A stretch of DNA of 64,000 nt from Paraburkholderia sp. BCC1884 (GTDB lineage: Bacteria; Pseudomonadota; Gammaproteobacteria; Burkholderiales; Burkholderiaceae): the NCBI RefSeq assembly GCF_900996225.1, contig NZ_CAAJGL010000134.1, positions 248,001 through 312,000 of the forward strand, given 5' to 3'. A model generated the notes under the pieces. That model made no database searches. It was not told the origin of the DNA and saw only the letters and a list, made by a program, of their open reading frames with translations. Position numbers and translations under genes: made by a program. Below are positions 53,931 to 62,826 of this stretch, piece by piece (the stretch's first letter is position 1; every line of letters starts with the position of its first letter).

Positions 53931-55127
53931 TTGTTGAATTCTTTGCTCGACTTCCTTGCCCACGGTCTGTTGCACTTCTCGTGGTGGCAACTCGTGGTGT
54001 ACACGCTGATCGCGACGCACATTACGATCATCGGCGTGACGGTCTATCTGCATCGCTGCCAGGCGCACCGCGCGCTGGAGCTGCATCCGATCGTCAGTCA
54101 TTTTTTCCGTTTCTGGCTGTGGATGACCACCGGCATGCTGACCGGCCAGTGGGCTGCGATTCACCGTAAGCACCACGCCAAGTGCGAGACCGAAGAAGAT
54201 CCGCACAGCCCGCAGACGCGCGGCATCTGGAAGGTGCTGCTCGAAGGTGCCGAGTTGTATCGCACTGAAGCGAAAAACGAAGAAACCATGCGCAAGTTCA
54301 GTCACGGCACGCCGAACGACTGGATGGAGCGCAACGTCTACACGAAGTACCCGATTCTCGGCGTGAGCCTGATGATGGTGCTGAACGTGGCGCTGTTCGG
54401 CGTCGTCGGTCTGACGATCTGGGCCATCCAGATGGTGTGGATCCCGTTCTGGGCGGCCGGTGTGGTCAACGGTCTCGCGCACTTCTGGGGCTACCGCAAC
54501 TTCAATTCGTCGGACGCCAGCACGAACATCTTCCCGTGGGGCATCATCATCGGCGGTGAAGAGTTGCACAACAATCATCACACGTATGCGACGTCGGCCA
54601 AGCTGTCGAACAAGTGGTACGAGTTCGATATCGGCTGGATGTACATCCGCATCATGTCGGCGTTCCGTTTGGCCAAGGTGAAGAAGGTTGCGCCTACGCC
54701 GCGTCTGACCACCGGCAAGCTGGTGCTCGATCAGGACACGCTGCAAGCCGTGCTCGCCAACCGCTACGAAGTGATGGCGCGCTACGGCAAGGCGCTCAAG
54801 CGCGCGTATCGTCAGGAGCTGGCGCATCTGAAGGAAGTCGGCGCGCGTGAAAAGTATCAGGTGATGCGTGGCGCGCGCAGCTGGTTTCACAAGGAAGAAG
54901 CAGGCCTCGATGAACCGCAGAAGCGTCAGCTGCCGCAGATTTTCGCGAACAGCCAGAAACTGAAGACCTACATCGACATGCGCAACGAACTCGCGTCGAT
55001 GTGGGAGCGCTCGAACGCATCGCGCGACCAGTTGCTGATCCAGTTGCAGGACTGGTGCCACCGCGCCGAGCAGAGCGGCATCAAGGCGCTGCAGGAATTT
55101 GCGCTGCGACTGCGTCGATATGCCTGA
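53931..55127 (+). CDS. membrane fatty-acid desaturase (acyl-CoA desaturase type)
   Basis: A 398-residue integral-membrane diiron desaturase. The His boxes are HRCQAHR (41-47), HRKHH (78-82) and HNNHH (213-217), with four hydrophobic helices between and around them. It introduces a double bond, probably delta-9, into acyl chains to tune membrane fluidity. A ~165-residue C-terminal extension after the third box is charged and helical, longer than in many bacterial DesA-like enzymes; its role is unknown. The start appears to be TTG (53931 or 53934), as no ATG lies upstream of the first helix. A terminator follows. Confidence 0.9.
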   Translation: MLNSLLDFLAHGLLHFSWWQLVVYTLIATHITIIGVTVYLHRCQAHRALELHPIVSHFFRFWLWMTTGMLTGQWAAIHRKHHAKCETEEDPHSPQTRGIWKVLLEGAELYRTEAKNEETMRKFSHGTPNDWMERNVYTKYPILGVSLMMVLNVALFGVVGLTIWAIQMVWIPFWAAGVVNGLAHFWGYRNFNSSDASTNIFPWGIIIGGEELHNNHHTYATSAKLSNKWYEFDIGWMYIRIMSAFRLAKVKKVAPTPRLTTGKLVLDQDTLQAVLANRYEVMARYGKALKRAYRQELAHLKEVGAREKYQVMRGARSWFHKEEAGLDEPQKRQLPQIFANSQKLKTYIDMRNELASMWERSNASRDQLLIQLQDWCHRAEQSGIKALQEFALRLRRYA

Positions 55128-55158
55128 TAGCGAAATCCATTAAAATCTCGTTACGTCA

Positions 55159-55190
55159 CAAAACCCCGCGTTGGCGGGGTTTTGCTTTTT
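55159..55190 (+). terminator. rho-independent terminator after the desaturase
   Basis: An 11-bp perfect stem (CAAAACCCCGC at 55159-55169 with its complement at 55174-55184) and a 4-nt loop, then CTTTTT. Confidence 0.9.
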
Positions 55191-55257
55191 GGGCCGCGGA
55201 AATTGCAGTAACACGCAATTGACAGTCCGCAGCGGCAGAGCGAGGGCAGAGGAGATC

Positions 55258-56397
55258 ATGGATCAGCAGGCGATCAGGACCGTCGAATACGACCGGCCAC
55301 ATGCGCAGGGTATGACCTGCGGGATCGGGCAGGCGTGGGCGAAGGTGCCCGACGAGCCGTCGAAAGAAGAGAAAGTGGCGCTCAAGGCACGCATTCGCGC
55401 GTTGCTCGAGCGGGAGAAGGCGGTGCTCGTCGCGCACTATTATGTCGACGCGGAATTGCAGGAACTGGCCGACGAGACGGGCGGATGCGTCGCCGACTCG
55501 CTCGAGATGGCGCGCTTCGGCCGCGATCACGAGGCGCAAACGCTGGTCGTAGCGGGTGTGCGTTTCATGGGCGAGACGTCGAAAATTCTGAGTCCGGACA
55601 AACGCATTCTGATGCCGGATCTCGACGCAACCTGTTCGCTCGATCTCGGCTGTCCCGTCGACGAATTTTCGGCCTTCTGCGACGCCCATCCCGACCGCAC
55701 GGTAGTCGTCTATGCGAACACCAGCGCGGCGGTCAAAGCGCGCGCGGACTGGATGGTGACGTCGTCGATCGGATTGGAAATCGTTGCCGATCTGCACGCG
55801 CGCGGCGAAAAGATCATCTGGGCACCGGACCGCCACCTTGGCAGCTACATTCAGAACAAGACCGGTGCGGACATGCTGTTGTGGCAGGGCTCGTGTCTCG
55901 TGCACGACGAATTCAAAGCCATCGAACTCGATCTGCTGCGCGCTGAATATCCGGGCGCGAAGGTGCTCGTGCATCCGGAGTCGCCGGCGAATGTCGTGGC
56001 GCTGGCGGACGTGGTCGGCTCGACCACCCAGTTGATCGACGCCGCGCAAAAACTCGACGCAACGCATTTCATCGTCGCAACCGATCTCGGCATTCTGCAC
56101 AAGATGCAACTCGCCGCGCCCGGCAAGACGCTGATAGCGGCGCCGACGGCGGGCAACAGTGCAACCTGCAAGAGCTGCGCGCATTGTCCGTGGATGGCGA
56201 TGAATGGCCTCGCTAACCTCGCTGAGGTACTCGAGCGAGGCCACAACGAAATTTTCGTCGACCGTGCGCTTGGCGAGCGGGCGCGTCTGCCGATCGACCG
56301 CATGCTCGACTTTGCTGCGCGTCACAAGAAGCGTGTGCAGGCTAGCGGCGACCTTGCGCGCGACGCGCAACTGTATTCAAACGTGGGGGCGGCGTAA
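55258..56397 (+). CDS. nadA: quinolinate synthase
   Basis: A 379-residue Fe-S enzyme that condenses iminoaspartate with dihydroxyacetone phosphate to quinolinate in NAD synthesis. The three 4Fe-4S ligands are Cys126, Cys213 and Cys310, with the same spacing as in E. coli NadA. VAHYYVDAELQELAD and DRHLGSYIQNKTGADM are typical. A GAGGAGAT ribosome site precedes the ATG at 55258. The stop overlaps the nadC start by one base (TAATG). Confidence 0.97.
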   Translation: MDQQAIRTVEYDRPHAQGMTCGIGQAWAKVPDEPSKEEKVALKARIRALLEREKAVLVAHYYVDAELQELADETGGCVADSLEMARFGRDHEAQTLVVAGVRFMGETSKILSPDKRILMPDLDATCSLDLGCPVDEFSAFCDAHPDRTVVVYANTSAAVKARADWMVTSSIGLEIVADLHARGEKIIWAPDRHLGSYIQNKTGADMLLWQGSCLVHDEFKAIELDLLRAEYPGAKVLVHPESPANVVALADVVGSTTQLIDAAQKLDATHFIVATDLGILHKMQLAAPGKTLIAAPTAGNSATCKSCAHCPWMAMNGLANLAEVLERGHNEIFVDRALGERARLPIDRMLDFAARHKKRVQASGDLARDAQLYSNVGAA

Positions 56398-57296
56398 TGG
56401 GGGCAATGGAGCGCAATCAGGTCGACGCGGTGTCTCCGCTGTTCGACGAAATTTACGCGCAATACGGCGCGGCATTCGACGCCGCCTTAGCGCGCAACGT
56501 TGTCGACGCGCTGGCGGAGGATATCGGTACAGGCGACCAGACCGGCCGCCTCGTGCCCGTCGACGACGTGCGCGAAGCGCGCATCATCGTGCGCGAGGAT
56601 GCAGTGTTGTGCGGCGTGCCCTGGTTCAACGCGGTGATGAAGCAGGTCGATCCACGCATCGAGGTGACGTGGCGGTACCGCGAGGGCGACCGGATGACCG
56701 CGAACACGCCGGTGTGCGACATGCGTGGTCCGGTTCGCGCGCTGCTGACGGCGGAGCGCAACGCGTTGAACTTTCTGCAACTGCTCTCTGGCGTGGCGAG
56801 TGCAACGCGTCGATATGTCGATGCCGTCGCGCATACGCAAACGCGAGTCCTCGATACACGCAAGACTTTGCCGGGCTTGCGGCTCGCGCAAAAATACGCG
56901 GTGCGCGTCGGTGGCGGCGTGAATCAACGGCTCGCGCTGTACGACGGCATTCTGATCAAGGAAAACCACATCGCGGCAGCGGGTGGCGTCGGCGCAGCGA
57001 TGGATGCTGCGCTTGAGTTGAATGCGGGTGTGTCGATCCAGATCGAAGTCGAGACGCTTGAGCAGTTGGGCATTGCCTTGGCGCACGGCGCGCAATCCAT
57101 CCTGCTGGACAATTTTTCGTTCGATGCAATGCGCGAAGCGGTGCGGATGACGGCGGGTCGTGCAGTGCTCGAAGTATCCGGCGGCGTCAATTTCGATACG
57201 GTTCGCACGATCGCAGAGACCGGCGTGGACCGCGTATCGATCGGTGCGCTGACCAAAGACGTGCGCGCAACCGATTACTCGATGCGGATTGTCTAG
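56397..57296 (+). CDS. nadC: nicotinate-nucleotide pyrophosphorylase (carboxylating)
   Basis: A 299-residue quinolinate phosphoribosyltransferase that makes nicotinate mononucleotide from quinolinate and PRPP. Motifs: EDIGTGDQTGRLVP, the RNALNFLQLLSGVAS helix, DTRKTLPGLRLAQKYAVRVGG, and LLDNFSFDAMREAV. The ATG at 56397 is coupled to nadA. It is convergent with nadB, and the two gene ends are separated by a hairpin terminator. Together nadB, nadA and nadC give the whole aspartate-to-NaMN route. Confidence 0.97.
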   Translation: MGAMERNQVDAVSPLFDEIYAQYGAAFDAALARNVVDALAEDIGTGDQTGRLVPVDDVREARIIVREDAVLCGVPWFNAVMKQVDPRIEVTWRYREGDRMTANTPVCDMRGPVRALLTAERNALNFLQLLSGVASATRRYVDAVAHTQTRVLDTRKTLPGLRLAQKYAVRVGGGVNQRLALYDGILIKENHIAAAGGVGAAMDAALELNAGVSIQIEVETLEQLGIALAHGAQSILLDNFSFDAMREAVRMTAGRAVLEVSGGVNFDTVRTIAETGVDRVSIGALTKDVRATDYSMRIV

Positions 57297-57327
57297 GGCA
57301 AGCAGGCGAACCGCTCGTAGTGGATAG

Positions 57328-57365
57328 AAAGCCATCGTCGGAGCAATTCGGCGATGGCTTTTTCA
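57328..57365. terminator. terminator hairpin between nadC and nadB
   Basis: AAAGCCATCG (57328-57337) and CGATGGCTTT (57352-57361) form a 10-bp stem with a ~14-nt loop, then TT. It lies between convergent genes and may work both ways. Confidence 0.65.
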
Positions 57366-57388
57366 CTTCGATCTGAACTCGGGTTCGA

Positions 57389-58987
57389 TCACACGTTGCG
57401 ATTGCGCACGTTCTCTGGCGAGAGGACGGTCGGCAGCGCTTTGGGCAAGGTTGCCGGCCAATCGCGGCTAAAGTGCAGGCCACGGCTTTCACGCCGTGAT
57501 CGCGCACCTTCGACAATCAACGAAGCAACATCGACCAGGTTGCGCAACTCGAGCAGATCGCGGCTCACCTTGAAGTTTGCGTAGTACTCGTGGATTTCGT
57601 CGCGCAACAGGGCGAGCCGATGCTTGGCGCGCGCCAGCCGCTTGTCCGTGCGCACGATGCCGACGTAGTTCCACATCAGCCGGCGCAGCTCATCCCAATT
57701 GTGCGCAACCACCACTTCTTCGTCCGGATCGGAGACGCGACTCTCGTCCCAGTCAGGCAGCGGCGCGTGAACGGCGGCGCTGAAGCCTTCTTCCTCGATG
57801 GCTTGCGCAGCGGAGCGTCCGATCACGAGGCATTCGAGCAGCGAGTTGCTGGCTAGCCGGTTAGCACCGTGCAGGCCTGTACACGACGTCTCGCCGACCG
57901 CATAGAGCCCGGCCAGATCGGTGCGTCCTGCCAGATCCGTCACGACACCGCCGCATGTGTAGTGCGCCGCCGGCACGACCGGAATCCCTTCCTTCGTAAT
58001 GTCGATGCCGAACTCCATGCAGCGGGCCAGGATGGTCGGAAAGTGTTCGCGTAGGAACTCAGGCGATTGATGGCTGATGTCGAGGTACACGCAATCGATA
58101 CCGCGCTTCTTGATTTCAAAGTCGATCGCCCGCGCGACGATGTCGCGCGGCGCGAGTTCGGCGCGCTCGTCGTGCTTCGGCATGAAGCGCGTCCCGTCCG
58201 GCAGTCTCAGGATGCCGCCTTCACCGCGCACGGCTTCCGAGATCAGGAACGACTTGGCGTACGGATGGAAAAGACAGGTCGGATGGAACTGGATGAATTC
58301 CATGTTCGATACGCGGCAGCCGGCGCGCCATGCCATTGCAATGCCATCGCCGGTCGCTGTGTCGGGGTTGGTGGTGTACAGATACACCTTGCCGGCGCCG
58401 CCGGTGGCGAGCACGGTATGCGGCGCTTCGATTGTCACGGTGCGGCCGCTTGGCAGATCGAGCGCGTAAAGACCGTGACAACGGCGGCCGGGCAAACCAA
58501 GCCGGTCGGACGTGATCAGGTCGATCGCGTAGTGATCTTCGAGCAGGGTGATATTCGGGTGGCTGCGCACGCGCTCGCTGAGCGTGGCGACCACGGCGTG
58601 CCCTGTAGCGTCAGCCGCATGGATGATCCGTCGATGACTGTGGCCGCCTTCGCGCGTCAAATGGAAACCGAGTTCGGCGGCGTCGTCTTTGGTGAACGGC
58701 ACGCCTTGCTCGATCAGCCATTCGATCGCGGCGCGCCCATGTTCGACGATGAAGCGTGTGGCCGCTTCGTCGCACAGACCGCCTCCGGCGATCAGCGTAT
58801 CGCGCACGTGATTTTCGATGCTGTCCGCGGAGTCAAGCACGGCCGCGATACCGCCTTGCGCCCAATCGCTCGCACCTTCGGTCATCGATCGCTTGGCGAC
58901 CACTGCAACACGCCGCGTCTCGGCGAGATTAAGCGCAACGCTCAATCCAGCCAGGCCGCTACCGACAATCGCCACATCGAATTCCAT
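57389..58987 (-). CDS. nadB: L-aspartate oxidase
   Basis: A 532-residue flavoprotein that oxidises aspartate to iminoaspartate for NadA. The N-terminal FAD motif is GSGLAG (9-14). GASDWAQGGIAAVL, HSHRRIIHAADATGHAV, and the substrate-region GGVVTDLAGRTDLAGLYAVGE are present. The C-terminal helical domain is complete. The ATG at 58987 has a GGAG ribosome site at 9 bases; the in-frame ATG at 58996 has it too close. It is convergent with nadA-nadC rather than in their operon. Confidence 0.95.
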   Translation of the reverse strand: MEFDVAIVGSGLAGLSVALNLAETRRVAVVAKRSMTEGASDWAQGGIAAVLDSADSIENHVRDTLIAGGGLCDEAATRFIVEHGRAAIEWLIEQGVPFTKDDAAELGFHLTREGGHSHRRIIHAADATGHAVVATLSERVRSHPNITLLEDHYAIDLITSDRLGLPGRRCHGLYALDLPSGRTVTIEAPHTVLATGGAGKVYLYTTNPDTATGDGIAMAWRAGCRVSNMEFIQFHPTCLFHPYAKSFLISEAVRGEGGILRLPDGTRFMPKHDERAELAPRDIVARAIDFEIKKRGIDCVYLDISHQSPEFLREHFPTILARCMEFGIDITKEGIPVVPAAHYTCGGVVTDLAGRTDLAGLYAVGETSCTGLHGANRLASNSLLECLVIGRSAAQAIEEEGFSAAVHAPLPDWDESRVSDPDEEVVVAHNWDELRRLMWNYVGIVRTDKRLARAKHRLALLRDEIHEYYANFKVSRDLLELRNLVDVASLIVEGARSRRESRGLHFSRDWPATLPKALPTVLSPENVRNRNV

Positions 58988-59185
58988 TGCCACCATCTCC
59001 GCTTTCGTTTTTGCCGTGACGACGAGCTATCGCGGCTCGTCGCTAAAACGAGAAAGCATACGCGTCGTGACGGATGAGGGAAAGCTGGCCAAACGGTATA
59101 AGTCTGTTGACTGCGATGAGCGGGGGAAATCTAAGGAGGCATTCCGCGCGCAGGGTGGCGCGCGATAAAAAACCAAAGCGCAAAC

Positions 59186-59217
59186 AAAAAAGCCTCGCAC
59201 GAATGCGAGGCTTTTTT
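59186..59217 (-). terminator. rho-independent terminator after rpmG
   Basis: A 14-bp perfect stem (AAAAAAGCCTCGCA at 59186-59199 with its complement at 59204-59217) and a 4-nt loop. On the minus strand it ends in a T run, 36 bp after the rpmG stop. Confidence 0.92.
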
Positions 59218-59252
59218 GCATGTCTTTGCCTTCGTCAGGCAGGAGCCAAGAT

Positions 59253-59420
59253 TTACTTAATCTTGGTTTCCTTGTAGTCAACGTGCTTACGGACGACCGG
59301 ATCAAACTTCTTGATCAGCATCTTTTCCGGCATGTTGCGTTTGTTCTTCGTGGTCGTGTAGAAGTGACCCGTGCCTGCGGTCGATTCCAACTTGATCTTG
59401 TCGCGTGCGCCTTTCGCCAT
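59253..59420 (-). CDS. rpmG: 50S ribosomal protein L33
   Basis: A 55-residue protein on the minus strand: MAKGARDKIKLESTAG, then TKNKRNMPEKMLIKKFDP and an end at KETKIK, the L33 pattern of proteobacteria without the zinc Cys motif (the C- form). It starts 10 bp after the rpmB stop, the usual rpmB-rpmG pair. A GGAGTAA ribosome site precedes the ATG. Confidence 0.95.
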   Translation of the reverse strand: MAKGARDKIKLESTAGTGHFYTTTKNKRNMPEKMLIKKFDPVVRKHVDYKETKIK

Positions 59421-59430
59421 GATTTACTCC

Positions 59431-59664
59431 TTAGGCTTGGCCGCGTGCGCGCAGATCTGCGAGCACAGCGTCAATACCGTTCTTGTCGATCAGGCGAAGG
59501 CCGGCGTTCGAGACGCGCAGACGCACCCAACGGTTTTCGCTTTCCACCCAAATACGGCGGTTTTGCAGGTTCGGAAGGAACCGGCGCTTGGTTTTGTTGT
59601 TCGCGTGGGAAACGTTGTTGCCGCTCATCGGCGCTTTCCCAGTTACTTGGCATACGCGTGCCAT
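59431..59664 (-). CDS. rpmB: 50S ribosomal protein L28
   Basis: A 77-residue protein: MARVCQVTGKAPMSGNNVSH, ANNKTKRRFLPNLQ and IWVESENRWVRLRVSNAGLR are the L28 signatures. It is upstream of rpmG in the standard two-gene operon that ends at the hairpin at 59186. The radC gene lies upstream on the same strand, an arrangement seen in many proteobacteria. A GGAGTG ribosome site precedes the ATG. Confidence 0.97.
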   Translation of the reverse strand: MARVCQVTGKAPMSGNNVSHANNKTKRRFLPNLQNRRIWVESENRWVRLRVSNAGLRLIDKNGIDAVLADLRARGQA

Positions 59665-59903
59665 GAGAGCACTCCTAATACGCTAATTCTGAGTTCGAAC
59701 GCCGTGAAAGTTTCCCGAGAAGAGCCGCGCTTGAGTCGTGAAACTGAAGTCGCTAGGTCCTTGCCGGAACGCCTTAATGGCTTCGGAACAGGGGGTTGGA
59801 AATAGGCAAACCGGAATTATAGCGGAAAAAAAGCCGCAAAATCAAACCTTATTTGCGATGGCGAACATGGGGTAGCGCCGTCGCGACCCAGGTTTAGGCC
59901 CTC

Positions 59904-60668
59904 TCAAGGCCAACCGGCGCGGGCAAAGGAGTAAACCTGATCGGCCCCGATCACCAGGTGATCGACGAGTTGTACGTCGATCAGCGCGAGCGTATCGCGC
60001 AGCGTTCTCGTGAGACGGCAGTCGCTGGCACTCGGCTCCACGACGCCAGACGGATGATTGTGCGCGACGATCAGGCTGGCGGCATTCAGACTCAGTGCGC
60101 GCCGCGCAATCTCGCGCGGATAGACGGCCATGCGCGTCAACGTCCCCGCTGCGCTGTCCTCGCAGTGTATCAAGCGATGCCGCGCGTCGAGGTAAAGCGA
60201 CACAAATACCTCCTGCGGGCGACTGCCGATCCGCAGGCGCAGATAATTCTCCACCGCGTCTGGCGAATTCATCAGCGGACGCTCACGCAGCTTCGCGATC
60301 AGCGAGCGCCTCGCCATTTCCATGATGGCGAGCAGTTGGGTTTTCTTGGCAGGACCGATGCCGTGCAGGCCCTCGAAGTCGCTGTAGGACGCATCGAGCA
60401 TGGCGCGCAGCGAGCCGAAGCGCTCCAGCAGGGCGGTCGCGACGGTGAACACGTCACGGCCGGGTAGTCCCGAGCCGAGCACCAGCACGATCATCTCGGT
60501 ATCCGACAATACGCTGGGCCCCAGTTCGATCAGGCGCTCGCGCGGCATATCCCGCTTGAGCCATTTGCCGCGAACGAGTCGCGGGCGCGGTCGTTTGACG
60601 CGTACGGGCGTCTGGCGGGAGACGGTTTCCAGCGGCGTTGGGTCAGTCATCGGGGCGTAATCTGCCAT
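59904..60668 (-). CDS. radC: RadC-family JAB-domain protein
   Basis: A 254-residue protein with an N-terminal helix-hairpin-helix part (PSVLSDTEMIVLVLGSG, FEGLHGIGPAKKTQLLA). The C-terminal JAB/MPN domain has the JAMM metal motif (IVAHNHPSGVVEPSASD). RadC was once linked to DNA repair, but later work questioned this and the molecular role remains open. The ATG at 60668 or 60650 could be used; neither has a strong ribosome site. It is divergent from slpA. Confidence 0.92.
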   Translation of the reverse strand: MADYAPMTDPTPLETVSRQTPVRVKRPRPRLVRGKWLKRDMPRERLIELGPSVLSDTEMIVLVLGSGLPGRDVFTVATALLERFGSLRAMLDASYSDFEGLHGIGPAKKTQLLAIMEMARRSLIAKLRERPLMNSPDAVENYLRLRIGSRPQEVFVSLYLDARHRLIHCEDSAAGTLTRMAVYPREIARRALSLNAASLIVAHNHPSGVVEPSASDCRLTRTLRDTLALIDVQLVDHLVIGADQVYSFARAGWP

Positions 60669-60868
60669 ATATATAGGGGTACTCCGCTGTGGATTGGGGG
60701 TGGCGCGGCGCGGGCGGTCGTCGCGCCGCGCGCACGACAGACCCAAGCCGCCGTCCGTTATGTGGCTTACAATAGGCGCTTTGCGCACGGCATGCCGACG
60801 GTTTGCCACACGCGTCGACTGCGCCCGCGGCGCACGCGTGGAGCGCGCTTCGACTGAGCGAGCACTGC

Positions 60869-61324
60869 ATGAGCATCATCGACATTTCCGAAGTGAAACC
60901 CGGTTCCCATGTGACGCTTCACTACCGGCTTTCCCTTGCCGATGGCGCCGAAGTCATCAATACCTTCAACGACAAGCCGGCCACGCTGCTGCTTGGAGCC
61001 GGTCAACTCGCGCCGCCGCTGGAAGACATTTTGCTGGGTTTGAAGGTCGGGCACCATTCGACCTTTCAGCTACCCGCGGGTCAGGCGTTCGGTCCGCGCA
61101 ACCCGGAGCTGATCCAGCGCGTGTCGCTGGCCACGCTGCGTGAAAACAGTATGATCGGTGAGGATTTTTCGCCGGGCGATCTGGTCGAATTCAACGCGCC
61201 GGGTGGCGGTCGCTACGCCGGCGTCCTGAAGGAAGTTGGCGAAACCTCTGCGCTGTTCGATTTCAATCACCCGCTTGCCGGCCAGGCGCTGGCGTTCGAA
61301 GTGAAAATCATCGGAATCTTGTAA
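60869..61324 (+). CDS. slpA: FKBP-type peptidyl-prolyl isomerase, SlpA-like
   Basis: A 151-residue cytoplasmic prolyl isomerase/chaperone of the SlyD/SlpA group. The FKBP part is HVTLHYRLSLADG with LLLGAGQLAPPLEDILLGLKVG. An inserted IF domain is visible at about residues 70-120 (FGPRNPELIQRVSLATL). There is no His-rich metal tail, so it is SlpA rather than SlyD. It ends 2 bp before the ispH start, the conserved fkpB-ispH pair, so they are co-transcribed. Confidence 0.92.
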   Translation: MSIIDISEVKPGSHVTLHYRLSLADGAEVINTFNDKPATLLLGAGQLAPPLEDILLGLKVGHHSTFQLPAGQAFGPRNPELIQRVSLATLRENSMIGEDFSPGDLVEFNAPGGGRYAGVLKEVGETSALFDFNHPLAGQALAFEVKIIGIL

Positions 61325-61326
61325 AC

Positions 61327-62286
61327 ATGAGCATCACGGAAACGACTCTTGCCGAAACCGAGATCCTGCTCGCGCAACCGCGCGGCTTCTGTGCGGGCGT
61401 AGACCGGGCCATCGAGATCGTCGAGCGAGCCATCAAACTGCATGGTTCGCCGATCTACGTGCGCCACGAAATCGTCCATAACGCCTATGTCGTCGAAGAT
61501 TTGCGCAAGAAGGGCGCGATCTTCATCGAGCGGCTGGAAGAAGTGCCGTCGGGTAATACGGTCATTTTCAGCGCGCACGGCGTCTCGAAAGCGGTGCGCT
61601 CGGAAGCCGAGTCGCGCGGCCTGCGGGTGTACGACGCCACTTGTCCGCTCGTCACCAAAGTGCATATCGAAGTCGCGAAGATGCGTCAGGACGGCTTCGA
61701 CATCGTCATGATCGGCCACAAGGGTCACCCGGAAGTCGAAGGGACCATGGGGCAGGCCGGCGAGGGCATGCATCTGGTCGAGGACATCGAAGACGTGCAG
61801 GCCTTGCAGCTGGACGACCCGGAGCGCATTGCGTTCGTCACGCAAACCACGCTGTCGGTCGACGATGCCGCTGAAATCATCGGTGCGCTGAAGGCCAAAT
61901 ATCCGTCCATCCGCGAGCCGAAGAAGCAGGACATCTGCTACGCCACGCAAAACCGGCAGGACGCGGTGAAGTTCATGGCGCCGCAGTGCGATGTCGTGAT
62001 CGTGGTCGGCAGCCCGAATAGCTCGAACTCGAACCGGTTGCGCGAATTGGCTGAAAAGCTCGGCGTGCCCGCCTATATGGTGGACTCGCCCGACCAGATC
62101 GACCCGGTTTGGGTCGAAGGCAAGCGCCGCATCGGCGTCACGGCTGGCGCGTCCGCGCCGGAAGTGCTGGCGCAAGCCGTGATCGCGCGTTTGCGCGAGC
62201 TGGGTGTACGCAACGTGCGCGCGCTCGAAGGCATCGAGGAAAACATCGCGTTTCCTCTGCCGCGCGGATTGGGTCTGCCAGCCTGA
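61327..62286 (+). CDS. ispH: 4-hydroxy-3-methylbut-2-enyl diphosphate reductase
   Basis: A 319-residue 4Fe-4S enzyme, the last step of the MEP isoprenoid pathway, giving IPP and DMAPP. The cluster ligands are Cys22 (PRGFCAGVDRAI), Cys106 (DATCPLVTKVH) and Cys204 (QDICYATQNRQ). The active-site HPEVEGTMGQ and the substrate motif SPNSSNSNRL are intact. It is directly downstream of slpA. A strong terminator follows. Confidence 0.97.
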   Translation: MSITETTLAETEILLAQPRGFCAGVDRAIEIVERAIKLHGSPIYVRHEIVHNAYVVEDLRKKGAIFIERLEEVPSGNTVIFSAHGVSKAVRSEAESRGLRVYDATCPLVTKVHIEVAKMRQDGFDIVMIGHKGHPEVEGTMGQAGEGMHLVEDIEDVQALQLDDPERIAFVTQTTLSVDDAAEIIGALKAKYPSIREPKKQDICYATQNRQDAVKFMAPQCDVVIVVGSPNSSNSNRLRELAEKLGVPAYMVDSPDQIDPVWVEGKRRIGVTAGASAPEVLAQAVIARLRELGVRNVRALEGIEENIAFPLPRGLGLPA

Positions 62287-62307
62287 CAATTAGCTGACGG
62301 CTGAAAG

Positions 62308-62336
62308 AAAAGCGCACCCCCGGGTGCGCTTTTTTT
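62308..62336 (+). terminator. rho-independent terminator after ispH
   Basis: A 12-bp stem (AAAAGCGCACCC at 62308-62319 with its complement at 62322-62333) and a 2-nt apparent loop (likely opened to 4), then a T run. Confidence 0.9.
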
Positions 62337-62644
62337 ATGTCTCGCGACTGGCAAAGTCATTTTATTAAAAGTGCCAGATCATGTGGCGCAGCAATTTTAA
62401 GTGGCCTGCCCCACAAATTTCTTCTAAATGTGATCGGTCTTTTTATCGTCCGGCAGGTGATCGAGCCCCGTTTTAAAAAGAGTATTCAGCTTGCGGCGAT
62501 TTTTGACGCACTAAGATAGTGCGTAAGCATCGTTGTTATTCAGAACGTAATACTTAAGGCGAAGCACGGTGTAATCGGGGCTTGAGCCAATTCCCTGCAA
62601 CAGTTGATGCCATTGGGTCCAGCGCTGGTGCAACTGATGCACGG

Positions 62645-62667
62645 AAAAAAAGCGCAACCCGGTTGCG
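62645..62667 (-). terminator. orphan minus-strand rho-independent terminator
   Basis: GCGCAAC (62652-62658) pairs with GTTGCGC (62662-62668). On the minus strand the stem is followed by seven T (A run at 62645-62651). No minus-strand gene lies to the right within the window. Confidence 0.6.
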
Positions 62668-62733
62668 CCCATTGCCGATTTTGAGTCTCAAAATAAGGTT
62701 GCAATGCAGGAAAACCCTGCCGGTTCAACAATA

Positions 62734-62761
62734 TTGCCCGTCGCAAAATTGGAGTTACAAT
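62734..62761 (+). promoter_or_regulatory. candidate promoter of the liv binding-protein gene
   Basis: TTGCCC (62734-62739) and TACAAT (62756-62761) with a 16-bp spacer, about 65 bp before the ATG. Confidence 0.45.
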
Positions 62762-62826
62762 GCGCGCGTTCTCAAGGCCTCAGGGTCCCGGACAATAGAT
62801 TTTGCAAGGCGCGGGAGACCTATTTA

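Larger units (their letters stand above)
62337..62826. other. 490-bp intergenic region with orphan terminator and promoter
   Basis: More AT-rich than its surroundings. It holds an orphan minus-strand terminator near 62645-62667, a small inverted repeat (GCAGG/CCTGC, 62706-62720) and a plus-strand promoter candidate for the liv gene. No coding frame with protein-like composition was recognised. Confidence 0.5.

Noticed and set aside
62540..62746. 68-codon minus-strand frame across the orphan terminator
   Set aside because: The hairpin and T run lie inside it, it has no ribosome site, and composition is not convincing.
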